From NCBI GenBank assembly GCA_030377945.1, contig JAUCGD010000007.1, positions 1 through 45,275 of the forward strand: 45,275 nucleotides of DNA, read 5' to 3'. A program made the translations under genes and the position numbers. The DNA is from Desulfobacterales bacterium HSG17 (GTDB taxonomy: Bacteria > Desulfobacterota > Desulfobacteria > Desulfobacterales > Desulfococcaceae). Positions 33,829 to 43,900 of the stretch are shown piece by piece; position 1 is the first letter of the stretch; the number at the start of each line of letters is the position of its first letter. A model generated the notes under the pieces. The model made no database searches, was not told the DNA's origin, and was given only the letters and a program-made list of their open reading frames with translations.

Positions 33829-36467
33829 TATTTATCACCTCCAACGATCCAGGCATCCATACACAGACCTGCATCTGGATCATATTTTCTTTCAAATGCT
33901 TCAGGATAATCTTTTCTCCATTGATCCATTTCCTGTCCTGAAACCCTTCCCACCTCAACCAGATATCCGCCCCCAATCTGACCAACGCAATTATCAGATG
34001 TAATAGCACCCGGAGTAATTGTGTTAATTGCGCCTCCGCGTTCAATTTCACCGGTTTTTATGGGATCATGCCTTGCTCCGTGGTCCATATAACAGACACC
34101 GGGTCTAACACGTTCTGTAACATAAGCGCCCCCGAGAACTATTCCGCGCTCATTATAAATCTTGACAATATCGCCGTTTTTAATACCCCGCTTTTCCGCT
34201 TCAGAGGTATGGAGCCACATGGGTTCGTATTTATACCCGTCAGGTCCCAGAATTTTACATGTGGGTGCTTCACGGGTCCAGGTAATATCATCGCATTGAG
34301 CATGAACTCTCCATCTTCCGTGGTTTGACATCATCAAAAGAGGGAATATCCTTGCCCTGGGACTGGAAAGACGTTCATCGTGGTTATGACTTTTTTCAAT
34401 CCATTTGGGAATTGGGGGTCTTTCTTTATCATCAGGAAATGCTTTGGCAAGGGATTCGGAATAAAATTCCAGTTTGCCGGTTGGAGTTCCCAGAGGGTTT
34501 TTTTCAGGATCGTTATAAAAATTTCTGAATCCAGGAGGGTCATCTTCCCAGTCTTCAGCAGTATTATATACCCAGTATTGCTTTTCTTCTAATTGTTCCC
34601 AGGTAACAAGTTTTTCACCGCCCATGTATTCCCATATCTTTTTTTGAAGTTGAGGTATGGTCATATTATCTGTAAGCTCTTTTTCATAGCCCAGCTTTTT
34701 ACCTATTTCCAGGACAACTTCTGCATCACTTTTGGATTCGCCAATAGGCTCAATAGCTTTTTCAGCTATCATGATATTGGGCTGCATGGTTCCCTGGCGG
34801 ATATTGGTGAGAATATCGTCAACTTCCATAAAAGTATTGGCAGGAAGAATAACATCTGCATAAATGCAGTCATTTTCAAGCCAGGGATGCTGTGCAACAA
34901 TGGTTTCAATCTTGGGGTTGCGCATTGCAAGTTCGGTTTCATGTCCAAAATTCCAGCAAGTAATCCTGCAAGGGGTATCTGTCCATATCATATGGATTTC
35001 ACTTCCGCCTTTTTCTTCTTCAATAGGAAATTCATATCTATTGAACTGGTCTTTAACCAGGGCGTTCTGTGCTCCGGTTCCGTGAAATACAATGGGTTCT
35101 TTGCCTTCAATCGCATTTTGAATCAGGGTTTTGGGAATTACCTGCTGCTGCCATGCTGTTACCGAAGACATAACAGGAAGGGAAAGGCGTTCTTCAATTT
35201 CAGGATTCCAGAAAAATGTTCCTCCAAGACCTTCTGCACGGGGCATACCAAAATAGGTTAGCTGATGCTGGTGAACTCCGGGAGCACCCAGGCCCTGCAT
35301 ACCAAGGAGAATACATTCAAGCCTGGCAGGTTCATGAGAAAAAGGCCCCCTGATAAATCCGCCTCCAAAGTAATGGGCTATGGAAGTTGTTTTTGCAGCA
35401 AATTCCCGTGCAAAAGCTTTTATTGTCCATTCAGGCACACCGCATTTTTCAGATGCCCATTCAGGTGTTTTAGGAACCCCGTCTTCCCTGCCCAGAACAT
35501 AATCTTCAACCTTGTCCATGCCTACTGCATGGGTTGCAACATATTCCTTGTTATATAAATCTTCCTTAATCCATGTATATATAACAGCAAGCTGCAATGC
35601 TGCATCTGTATTTGGCAAAACAGGTATCCATTTATCTGCATGAACAGCAGCTCCGTAATTAAGGTCAGGACAGATATAAACCTGTTTAATTCCGCATTCT
35701 TTCCAGAAATAGCAGAGGCGACTTGCAAACTGACCTGTAAAACCCCAGGGTGTTGTTTCAGGATCACATCCCCAGAACAATACCATGTCAGCATGTTCGG
35801 TGGTATCTTTAACAATATTGGCAGCCGGATACATAATACCCTGTGCTCCCTGTCCCCATACATGTTTTGCTCCCCAATACCATCCTTCCCAGGAATCAGG
35901 ATTTCTTACCTGGAGAGTAAATCCTCCCATGTGATCCAGGAGAACCCCAGGATGTCCGTGAGGAGTGTTAATAGTTTTACATTCTCCATGTCCGTCCCCC
36001 TGCATGAGAATAGCATGAACACCGTATTTTTTATGGACCCGTTTAATCTCGTTTGCAATAATATCTGAAGCCTCATCCCATGAAATACGGACATATTTAC
36101 TTTTTCCGCGATTTTGGGGATTACGTTCTCCATTAGGATCCCAGTCAACTCTTTTAAGAGGATATTTTATACGGTTGGGTGAATAAACACGTTTTTTATA
36201 AGCAAGTGAAAAAGGGCCTGGTAAAGATTTCCAGCTGGGTTCAATGGTTTTTCCGTTTCTTTCCATTTTCCACTGCCGAACATCCTTTTTGTCATATTTC
36301 CAGCCGTACTGCATAGGCCGGACTCTGACTATTTTACCATTTTTAACGTCAACCATGCCTTCAGCGCCTCCGCCAAAATATCCGCCGAGACCGAGGCTCC
36401 TTAAGACTGTTTTGTCCTTGGTTTTAATCTTTGGGGTTTCAATCTTTGGGGTTTTAATTTTTGCCAT
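33828..36467 (-). CDS. Molybdopterin/tungstopterin oxidoreductase, transhydroxylase-like large subunit, copy 2
   Basis: 879 residues, alignable to copy 1 without internal gaps by length. The only size difference is ten extra N-terminal residues from a short tandem repeat (KIKTPKIETPKIKT). Active-site blocks are kept: H160 in GDGHGE, D191-S192 in NPDSWEGW, CDPETTPWG and GGGFIRGPFSHE. Differences concentrate in surface-like segments (for example around residue 600 and the C-terminus). Some substrate-side positions also vary (GHSGTLLDRLGG against GHPGVLLDHMGG), so the two copies may prefer different substrates. It is the first gene of the enzyme operon, with a GGAGG ribosome site and a good promoter about 85 bases upstream. 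It requires pterin-cofactor synthesis genes from elsewhere; none are in the window. Confidence 0.87.
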   Translation of the reverse strand: MAKIKTPKIETPKIKTKDKTVLRSLGLGGYFGGGAEGMVDVKNGKIVRVRPMQYGWKYDKKDVRQWKMERNGKTIEPSWKSLPGPFSLAYKKRVYSPNRIKYPLKRVDWDPNGERNPQNRGKSKYVRISWDEASDIIANEIKRVHKKYGVHAILMQGDGHGECKTINTPHGHPGVLLDHMGGFTLQVRNPDSWEGWYWGAKHVWGQGAQGIMYPAANIVKDTTEHADMVLFWGCDPETTPWGFTGQFASRLCYFWKECGIKQVYICPDLNYGAAVHADKWIPVLPNTDAALQLAVIYTWIKEDLYNKEYVATHAVGMDKVEDYVLGREDGVPKTPEWASEKCGVPEWTIKAFAREFAAKTTSIAHYFGGGFIRGPFSHEPARLECILLGMQGLGAPGVHQHQLTYFGMPRAEGLGGTFFWNPEIEERLSLPVMSSVTAWQQQVIPKTLIQNAIEGKEPIVFHGTGAQNALVKDQFNRYEFPIEEEKGGSEIHMIWTDTPCRITCWNFGHETELAMRNPKIETIVAQHPWLENDCIYADVILPANTFMEVDDILTNIRQGTMQPNIMIAEKAIEPIGESKSDAEVVLEIGKKLGYEKELTDNMTIPQLQKKIWEYMGGEKLVTWEQLEEKQYWVYNTAEDWEDDPPGFRNFYNDPEKNPLGTPTGKLEFYSESLAKAFPDDKERPPIPKWIEKSHNHDERLSSPRARIFPLLMMSNHGRWRVHAQCDDITWTREAPTCKILGPDGYKYEPMWLHTSEAEKRGIKNGDIVKIYNERGIVLGGAYVTERVRPGVCYMDHGARHDPIKTGEIERGGAINTITPGAITSDNCVGQIGGGYLVEVGRVSGQEMDQWRKDYPEAFERKYDPDAGLCMDAWIVGGDK

Positions 36468-36550
36468 GTTTTTGTAAACCTCCTTGGGAGATACTTAAGA
36501 AGAGGGGTAAAATAAAAAATAAACGAGTAATATTTTCAAAATGTTTTGCA

Positions 36551-36579
36551 TACATAAGATGAAAGCAATTCATTGTCAA
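36551..36579 (-). promoter_or_regulatory. Candidate sigma-70 promoter of the enzyme operon with dyad in the spacer
   Basis: On the minus strand TTGACA (36579-36574) is followed after 17 bases by TATGTA (36556-36551). The spacer contains the imperfect dyad ATGAATTGCTTTCAT (36573-36559), which is 12 of 15 identical to the perfect dyad at the dctP promoter. A second dyad, TTCATAAA and TTTATGAA 12 bases apart, lies upstream (near 36606-36633). The divergent-in-position IclR gene makes these likely operator sites. Region 36480-36797 otherwise shows no gene. Confidence 0.55.
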
Positions 36580-36797
36580 GGATATTTTTGCATGTAATTT
36601 TGTATTTCATAAACAGCACAGGCATTTTATGAATTAACAGAATGATTTTAATTGTTAAAAATACTTAATTACATTATTTATTCAGTAAGTTAAATCTATT
36701 TAGAACAATAAGGCAAAGTTGAAAACATTTGATTGCTATCTAAATTTATAAATACAATAATTCAATTTTAGTATGGAAATTACATGTTATTATGTAT

Positions 36798-37565
36798 TTA
36801 ATAATAAAGATTCCGGGATATTTCAGCAGCAGTTTTCTTTAAGGGTTCCATAACATCCTTTAAAAAATCCTGAGTTATCCTGAATGAAGGCCCTGCAATA
36901 ACAACAGCAGCAACAGGAATTCCTTCATGATTAAAAATAGGCGCTCCAATTGCATGTGTTCCCTCATAACGTTCACCATTATCATATGCAATTCCGGTTT
37001 TTTTAATCTCTTCAAGTAGTTGTCTGTATTCTTTTTTGGAAGTAATTGTATTGGAGTTAAAACGGGTAAATTTTTGCTTAAGGCATTGTTCCACAAAATC
37101 ATTTTGATTAAATGCAAGAATGGTTTTAGCTCCGGCTGTAACATTTACAGGAACCTGTTCACCCAGTTCAAAAGAAAAACGCAGATGTCTTTGCCCTTCC
37201 ACCTGGCAGGCCAGTATAATATTGCTTCCTGACACCATTTCCAGAGCAACGCTTTCCCCTACAAATTTACTAAGCTCATCCAGAAAAGGTCTGGCAATAT
37301 TTACAATGGAATTATTAAGGGATTTGATAACTGCATTTCCGATTTCAGCAACAGAACGTCCCAGCATATATTTTTTAGTATCAGGATTTTGCTTCAAAAA
37401 ATCGTGATCTGCGAGCAAATGCAATAATCTGCTTACTGTTGATTTGTGAATATCAAGCTTTTTACTTAATTCCAGAGTTCCCATTTCATGATTATCAGGA
37501 GTAAAAGCCAGTAAAATTTTAAGTGCTTTTTCAGTAGATGACAGGTTGCCGGATTTGGATTTCAT
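36798..37565 (-). CDS. IclR-family transcriptional regulator
   Basis: 255 residues from the ATG at 37565, preceded by AAGAAGG. A longer open frame reaching 37763 runs back into a kinase fragment and is not the real start. The N-terminal winged helix-turn-helix spans about residues 8-70 (STEKALKILLAF, MGTLELSKKLDIHKSTVSRLLHLLADHDFLKQ). The effector domain follows from about 85 (IARPFLDELSKFVGESVALEMVSGSNIILACQVEGQRHLRFSFELGEQVPVNVTAGAKTILAF, and GERYEGTHAIGAPIFNHEGIPVAAVVIAGPSFRI). Regulators of this family often control aromatic-compound genes and bind short palindromes. It lies directly upstream of the enzyme operon in the same direction and is the only regulator of this kind here, so it is the best candidate to act on the two ATGAATT dyads. 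Confidence 0.93.
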   Translation of the reverse strand: MKSKSGNLSSTEKALKILLAFTPDNHEMGTLELSKKLDIHKSTVSRLLHLLADHDFLKQNPDTKKYMLGRSVAEIGNAVIKSLNNSIVNIARPFLDELSKFVGESVALEMVSGSNIILACQVEGQRHLRFSFELGEQVPVNVTAGAKTILAFNQNDFVEQCLKQKFTRFNSNTITSKKEYRQLLEEIKKTGIAYDNGERYEGTHAIGAPIFNHEGIPVAAVVIAGPSFRITQDFLKDVMEPLKKTAAEISRNLYY

Positions 37566-37677
37566 CTGTACCTTCTTTGTAAGAATTGATGCAAAAAAGA
37601 GTTTTATATTTAGCAACTGAATTTCATTATTAGGGATTCGATATTGGAAAGTTTTGAAGATGTCAAGAAGAATAATT

Positions 37678-37875
37678 TTATTTCGCTGGCAGAAAAATTT
37701 CAAAAACACTGCCAGAACCTGGTTTACTGTCAGCAATAATACTGCCTTTGTGGGATTGGACAATGTGTTTTACAATGGCAAGACCCAATCCTGTTCCTCC
37801 CTGTTTACGGCTCCTGGATTTATCAACCCTGTAAAATCTTTCAAACAGCCTTGGCAGATGGGTTTTGGGGATACC
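37678..37875 (-). pseudogene. C-terminal remnant of a PhoR-like histidine kinase
   Basis: On the minus strand the frame reads [20 protein letters not shown], then [20 protein letters not shown] and [13 protein letters not shown], with a stop at 37680-37678. This is the last third of a HATPase domain of the PhoR/envelope type. A stop codon lies just upstream in frame (near 37881), and the preceding N-, H- and G1-box parts are missing. It therefore cannot function. It lies 112 bases upstream of the IclR start on the same strand and produces the false extended N-terminus of that gene. Confidence 0.85.
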
Positions 37876-38145
37876 AATTTAATGGTTTTCAAAAATTAAA
37901 GATAGCATCTTATTGTTAGAAAAATATTAGAATTATGTTAGAATTATGTAAATTTAACAATATCTGATTTGGGGAAAAAGAAAAAAAACTTGATTTCATA
38001 TATAATAATAAAATGCTATATTAAATGAATCATAATGAATATAGATGTAATTTGTCAGGAATTTATAATATTTTGAATGCTTTGCAATGCATTTGATGGC
38101 ATTGAAAGCAAAATAAAGACATTTTAACAATAGAAAGAGAACTTT

Positions 38146-40635
38146 ATGAAAACAACATTGCTGTTTTTAGCCGTGCTATTTTTAGCCATCCTATTTTTAA
38201 GCATGGGTCTGATTATCTGGAGACTTTTAAAAAAAATCAAATTATTGGAAAAGCGTAAACAGCAGTTAAAAAGCCGCTTAAATGAAAATGAAGAACATTT
38301 TAAGTTGTTTATGGACCATATGCCAGGGATATCATTTATAAGTGACCCTGACGGGAATATGATTTATGCAAATAAACGACTGCTTGAATTTTATGGTCTT
38401 GAACCGGAGGATAATCTTTGCTTTAAATTTGAAGAGCTAACTACTCCAGATTTAGCTGCTGAATTCAGGAAACAGGATCAAGAGGTTCTTTCAAAAGGAG
38501 ATCCCATAATGATTGAGGAGACCATTCCTGATAAATCAGGTACAAGATACTGGCTTACATATAAATTCCCACTTCACAGGCCAGGACGTTCAACACTGGT
38601 AGGAGGTATTGGTGTTGATATAACAGATCGCAAACAAAGTGAAATGACTTTAATGTTAAAACTCAGATTCGAAGAAACAGTAACAAATATTTCTTCTCGA
38701 TTTGTAGGAATATTTAATCTTGATGATTCTCTTAATGCATCTCTTGCAGATATGGGAAAAATCAGCAATTCAGACAGGACCTATATTTTTCTATTGCGTA
38801 AAGAAGAAAATATTCTGGATAATACTCATGAATGGTGTGCCAAAGGTGTTGAACCCCAGATTGAAAACCTGCAAAATCTGCCTTCAAATACCCTTCCCTG
38901 GTGGATGGAAGAACTTGAAAATAATAAATTGATAAGGATATCTAATGTTTCTAAAATGCCTGAAAATGCAAATGCTGAAAAAAAGATACTTGAAAGTCAG
39001 GGTATAAAGTCACTAATGGTAATACCCCTTAGAACAGATGAAAAATTGTCAGGCTTTATTGGTTTTGACAATGTAAAGGAAAAAGGACTGTGGAATGAAA
39101 AAGACCTGTCTCTTCTGCGCACAGTAGCACATATTTTCGAAAATGCTTTTAAACATAAATTGCATGAAAACAGCTTGTTTGAAAATGAAGAAAAATTCAG
39201 GACTCTTTTTGATAATGTTCCAGTGTTTATTGATGGATTTGATGAACATGGAAAATGTAATTTGTGGAATAAGGAATGTGAAAGAATTTTCGGCTGGACA
39301 ATTGATGAACTCAATTCCCATGATAATGCGCTTTCCCTGTTCTATCCTGATCCTGAAGTTTGTAAAGAGGTTCAGGACACACTAACTTCTAAACCTGAGA
39401 GAGTTTTCAGGGAATGGCGTCCAACTACCAAATACGGAAAAGAACTCATTACCTTATGGGCCAATTTTCAACTTCCTAACAACCTGGTAATTAATATCGG
39501 ATACGATATTACAGATCGCAAGCAGGCAGAAATTGAACTTCAAAGAGCCAAAGAAGAAGCTGAAACAGCCAGTCAGGCAAAAAGTGAATTCATGGCCAGC
39601 ATGACTCATGAACTGCGAACTCCTTTAAATGTGATTATGGGGTTTTCCCAATTGCTCAGACACAACGACAATCTTTATCCGGAACAAATGAAAAACATAA
39701 AGATCATTCTTGAAAATTGTGAGAATTTACTGACACTTATAAACAATGTGCTAAGTGTAGCAAAACTAGAAAGCGGATACACTCTAATAGATGAAAAGGA
39801 TTTTGACTTTTACAAAATGCTGGATGAGATATTAACGATGTTTATTTATAAATCTGAGGAAAAAAAACTGCACCTGGTTTTTGAGTGCGATTCAGCTGTT
39901 CCGCAGCATATTAAATCTGATGAATTTAAACTGCGGCAGATTCTGCTAAATCTTATTGGAAACAGTATCAAGTTTACTAAAAAAGGCTGCATTTTTTTGA
40001 GGGTCAGTATTTTAGCACCTGATAATATAGAAGCAGACGACCAGGACACAAAAAAGATAAAACTTCAATTTGAAATCAACGATACTGGCATCGGGATTTC
40101 TGTTGACGAACTTGAAAGCATTTTTGATTCTTTTGTAAAAACAGAAGAAGGCTGGAAATATTATGAAGGAGCAGGTCTGGGACTAACAATTAGCAGGAAA
40201 TATGTAAAGATGATGGGCGGCAATATCTCTGTCAACAGCGAAATCGGCAAAGGTACTACTTTCAAATTCGTGATCCAGGTAAAATTGTCAAAAAATCAAA
40301 AATTAGAGGATAGCCAGGAATTATCACATTTCTGTACACCATATCTTGATGCAGGATCTTCATCCGGAAAAAAATTTACATTTAATAGAAGTTCAAAAAC
40401 AAAGATCATGAAAGAGTCTAAAAAGATAGATCTCAGTATTTTGCCTTCTGATATTCTAAAAGAAATGGAAAACGCTGCAATAATATGCGATGTGGATAAA
40501 ATTGAAAATATCATAAAAAATCTGGGGATATATGACACTTCTATGGCAGAGCACTTGTCGACTATTGCTGAGCACTACGATTATGGTAAAATTTTAAAAC
40601 TAATTAAAGAAGCAAAAAATAAGTACAAAAAATAA
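38146..40635 (+). CDS. Sensor histidine kinase TM-PAS-GAF-PAS-HisKA-HATPase
   Basis: 829 residues. One N-terminal membrane helix (about 4-28) is followed by a coiled coil. PAS 1 (about 50-165) has FKLFMDHMPGISFISDPDGNMIYANKRLLEFYG, ending DITDRKQSE. A GAF domain spans about 175-345 (NASLADMGKISNSDRTYIFLL, GFIGFDNVKEKGLWNEKDL). PAS 2 (about 350-465) has FRTLFDNVPVFIDGFDEHGKCNLWNKECERIFGW, ending DITDRKQAE. H488 lies in [15 protein letters not shown]. The ATPase has NLIGNSIKFT, INDTGIGISVDEL and GAGLGLTISRKY. The tail (SILPSDILKEMENAAIICDVDKIENIIKNL) resembles the helical end of other hybrid kinases, but no receiver precedes it. It is a single-gene unit with AAAGAGAA before the ATG. Ligand and partner are unknown. 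Confidence 0.92.
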   Translation: MKTTLLFLAVLFLAILFLSMGLIIWRLLKKIKLLEKRKQQLKSRLNENEEHFKLFMDHMPGISFISDPDGNMIYANKRLLEFYGLEPEDNLCFKFEELTTPDLAAEFRKQDQEVLSKGDPIMIEETIPDKSGTRYWLTYKFPLHRPGRSTLVGGIGVDITDRKQSEMTLMLKLRFEETVTNISSRFVGIFNLDDSLNASLADMGKISNSDRTYIFLLRKEENILDNTHEWCAKGVEPQIENLQNLPSNTLPWWMEELENNKLIRISNVSKMPENANAEKKILESQGIKSLMVIPLRTDEKLSGFIGFDNVKEKGLWNEKDLSLLRTVAHIFENAFKHKLHENSLFENEEKFRTLFDNVPVFIDGFDEHGKCNLWNKECERIFGWTIDELNSHDNALSLFYPDPEVCKEVQDTLTSKPERVFREWRPTTKYGKELITLWANFQLPNNLVINIGYDITDRKQAEIELQRAKEEAETASQAKSEFMASMTHELRTPLNVIMGFSQLLRHNDNLYPEQMKNIKIILENCENLLTLINNVLSVAKLESGYTLIDEKDFDFYKMLDEILTMFIYKSEEKKLHLVFECDSAVPQHIKSDEFKLRQILLNLIGNSIKFTKKGCIFLRVSILAPDNIEADDQDTKKIKLQFEINDTGIGISVDELESIFDSFVKTEEGWKYYEGAGLGLTISRKYVKMMGGNISVNSEIGKGTTFKFVIQVKLSKNQKLEDSQELSHFCTPYLDAGSSSGKKFTFNRSSKTKIMKESKKIDLSILPSDILKEMENAAIICDVDKIENIIKNLGIYDTSMAEHLSTIAEHYDYGKILKLIKEAKNKYKK

Positions 40636-40967
40636 GAAAATTCATTCTTTCGCAGCAATTTCCAGTTCTTCAAAATCCGGATATTATCAAATTTTAATAA
40701 ACTTTTATTACTAATCATATGAGATAGTTAATCTACTTCAGCAGATAGAGAAAAATTTATAATTTTCTTTGGATTTTTTTATTGTATAGGAAATTATATA
40801 ATCTGTGTATGTCTGTGTAATCTGTGGTTGTAGAGACGCAAAATTTTGCGTCTCTACGGCGTCGGTACAACCATAATCCGTTTTATAAATGATCAGGTTT
40901 TGTTCTTATTCTTGTTATGGCAATATATGCAATCATATCAAATGTATAAGTCGTGAAAGTATTTATT
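40636..40967. repeat. Gene-free convergent intergenic region with a 28-bp perfect palindrome (40830-40857)
   Basis: GTAGAGACGCAAAA and its exact complement TTTTGCGTCTCTAC meet with no loop at 40830-40857, preceded by a TCTGTG-rich stretch (40801-40828) related to CACAGAG repeats. It lies between two convergent genes and could end transcription from both sides. The same sequence type occurs as a dispersed repeat in other genomes I know of. Nothing else coding is convincing here. Confidence 0.7.
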
Positions 40968-43900
40968 CTAACCTTCAAATTCTCTTTTATATTCCTTAAG
41001 TGCCGGTACTATCTGTTCAACTACGTCTTTTAAATTATCAAACACAGCATCAGCTTTTTCAATATCTATTTTACCCGAGTTTCCCATCATTTCAAGTTGT
41101 TGAGCCAAATCAGCGCCTTGGGTGCAGAAATTTGATAATACTCCTTTTAATGAATGTGCTGCCACCTCTAATTCCCACGGTTTTTTATCATCAATGGCTT
41201 TCCTGACATCCCTTTGTATTTCATTAAACTGTTCCATGAATAGACCTATCAATTTAGCTGCCAGTTCTTTATTCCCGCCAAGATTATTCAGAAATTTCAC
41301 AATATCAATAAGATCAGCCCCGTTCCTGCCTTTATCTTCATGAATTACGTCATCCTTGCTGTCAAACTGTTTTTCAATTATTCTATGAAGATTATCAGGT
41401 TCAAGGGGTTTGGACAGGTAATCATTCATTCCTGCATTCATAAATTTATCTTTATCCCCTTGCATGGCATAGGCAGTTAGAGCAATAATAGGTATTTGTG
41501 GATCAAAATTTCCAGATTCAGAATTTCTAATCCGCATTGTTGCTTCCACACCATCCATTTCAGGCATCTGGACATCCATCAAGATAATATCAAAGAAATC
41601 TGTTTCCAAAAATTTTAATACTTGATTCCCGTTAACTGCACGGGTTATTTCATGGCCTTCTTTTTTTAAGAAATAGATTGCAATTTCACTATTAAAATCA
41701 CTATCCTCTGCTAATAGAATATTCAATCTTCTTTTTGGTTTAGTGCTTTCTGTTATGATTTTGTCATTATTATTTTTTTCAAGGGGAGCATCATCTGGAA
41801 TAATCAGCTTTATTGTAAAATAGAAAGAACTGCCTGATCCCAATTCGCTTTCCGCCCAGATCTTTCCGCCCATAAGTTCTACCAATTTATTTGATATTGA
41901 TAGTCCTAAACCAGTCCCTATACCTTTTTTAGTATAGGAGCTGTCTACCTGATAGAATTTATCAAAAAGTTTGCCTATTTTATTTTCAGGTATGCCGATG
42001 CCTGTATCTTTCACACAGAAAAGCATTTCATTACTTTCATTTCTGCTTAGATAAACTTCTATTTCACCGTTATCAGTAAACTTGACAGAATTACTGATAA
42101 GATTTCGCAATACTTGCTCTATTCTAAAATTATCACCAATAATATGTTTTGGTATATCAGGAGAAATAATAAAATTAAATGCCAAATCTTTTCTTGAGGA
42201 TAAGCCTGAAAATATATTAGTAATTCGTTCCACAAGCTTATCTATGCTGAATATTGCATTGCTTAATTCAATTTTACCTGCTTCAACTTTGGAAAGATCC
42301 AGAATGTCGTTAATAAGTAATAAAAGCCGATTACTGCTTTCAATGACGTTATCAACAAAACCTGACTGTTTTGGATTTAAGTATCCAATTTCTTGATCCT
42401 TTAACATTTGTGAAAACCCGAGCATTGCATTTATCGGAGTGCGGATTTCATGGCTCATATTGGCCAAAAACTGGGATTTGCCCTGATTGGCTACTTCAGC
42501 TTTTTCTTTGGCCAGCGTTAATGCCTGATTTGTTTGAGCAAGTTGCTCATTTGCCGCAGCCAACTGTTTGGTTCGTTCAATAACCCGTTGTTCCAATGTT
42601 TCGTACAAGTTGGCATTTTCAATAGAAATGGCAATTTGTGCTGATAATAAGTTAAGCACATCTAATCGTTCTTGAGTAAAAACCCCGCTTGCCAGATGGT
42701 TCTGTAAATACAAAATACCTGTCAACCGTCCTTTATTTACTAATGGCATACATAAAATTGATTTAGGATGATATTTGATAATGTACGGGTCAAGGCTAAA
42801 TTGTCCTTCCTGGTCCGCATCATGTAAAACAACACTTTCACGGGTTCTGGCAACATAGCGGATAATTGTTTTGCCAATGGGTTGATTTTCCAGGGGAATA
42901 GATTGTAAAATGCGAACATCATCGCTGTCAATTGCCCCTTGTGCTTCAATAAACCAGTGGGTGCCAGTGGTGGTATTTTGCGGAAGTAACAGAAAACCTT
43001 TTTCAGCTCCTGCATTTTCAATGACGATGTCCATCATTCTTTCCAGCAGGGTACTTAAAACAATTTCTCCTGACAAGGCTTGAGAAGCTTTTAGAACACT
43101 GGTAAAATCCAGTTCTTCACCTATTCCTTTCAAATATGAAGTGGCTGATGAGCTAGTGCTGCCCCTGAAAGTCAGGCTTTTTGAAAAAGATTGACTTTTA
43201 ATATCCTTTAATAATAGTGGATATGTTTCCTCCAACTGCTTGACCTTTGCTGTTGCTCCCCACAAATTGTAAGCATTGTGAGCATCAGCCATATGCACCC
43301 TGGCAATTTTCTCATTGTTTTGTTTTAACCAGAATTTAGCTGTTAATTCGCTGGCTAAGGATTCATTCAAAAGGTAGTCATGTTCATGGGCAATGACGAT
43401 ACTCTGCTCATAGCATTGTATTGCTTGAGCAATATCTTCAAATAAACGTGCTTTTTCTGCTTTCAAAAGTAGATATTGACTTTTGAAGTTCATGGGACAA
43501 ACTTCAGCCAATTGTCTAAGTCCTTCAATTGATTCATCTAAAATTTCTATATACTTTTGTTGCTCGTGCTTGGAAGCATTTTCATACAAAGCGGAAACTG
43601 TGACACCCGCATAAAGATAATAACCACTTTTCCAATAAAATCCTAATCCTCCAAAAATATTCATCCACTTTTGGCGTTCATGCACCAAATCAAGTGCTTC
43701 CTCATATAATTCAAATATGGTCAGAGCTTGAATTTTATAGCGTTTATAAATTGATACAAATACATCAGCAACACCACCAAATATAGCCATGAACTCTGCT
43801 TCTGTTGATATATTTGTATCAAAGCTTCCTTTATCTGAACTTGTGCCATTGTAGGCTGCGATAACTCCTTGATACATTTTCAGCAGAACCAGCATTGGCT

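Noticed and set aside
34593..35261. A 222-codon plus-strand frame antisense to the copy 2 large subunit
   Set aside because: It is a codon-bias shadow of a strongly conserved gene on the other strand and has no known domain.
37565..37763. A 66-residue N-terminal extension of the IclR regulator
   Set aside because: It has no family match, crosses the end of a kinase fragment in another frame, and a ribosome site supports the start at 37565.
37925..37952. Direct repeat TTAGAATTATG twice upstream of the 38146 kinase
   Set aside because: Only two short AT-rich copies without dyad symmetry; not distinguishable from chance as an operator.
40639..40700. Minus-strand tail YPDFEELEIAAKE as a possible C-terminal gene remnant
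   Set aside because: Too short and without a family match; the upstream continuation is not convincing.
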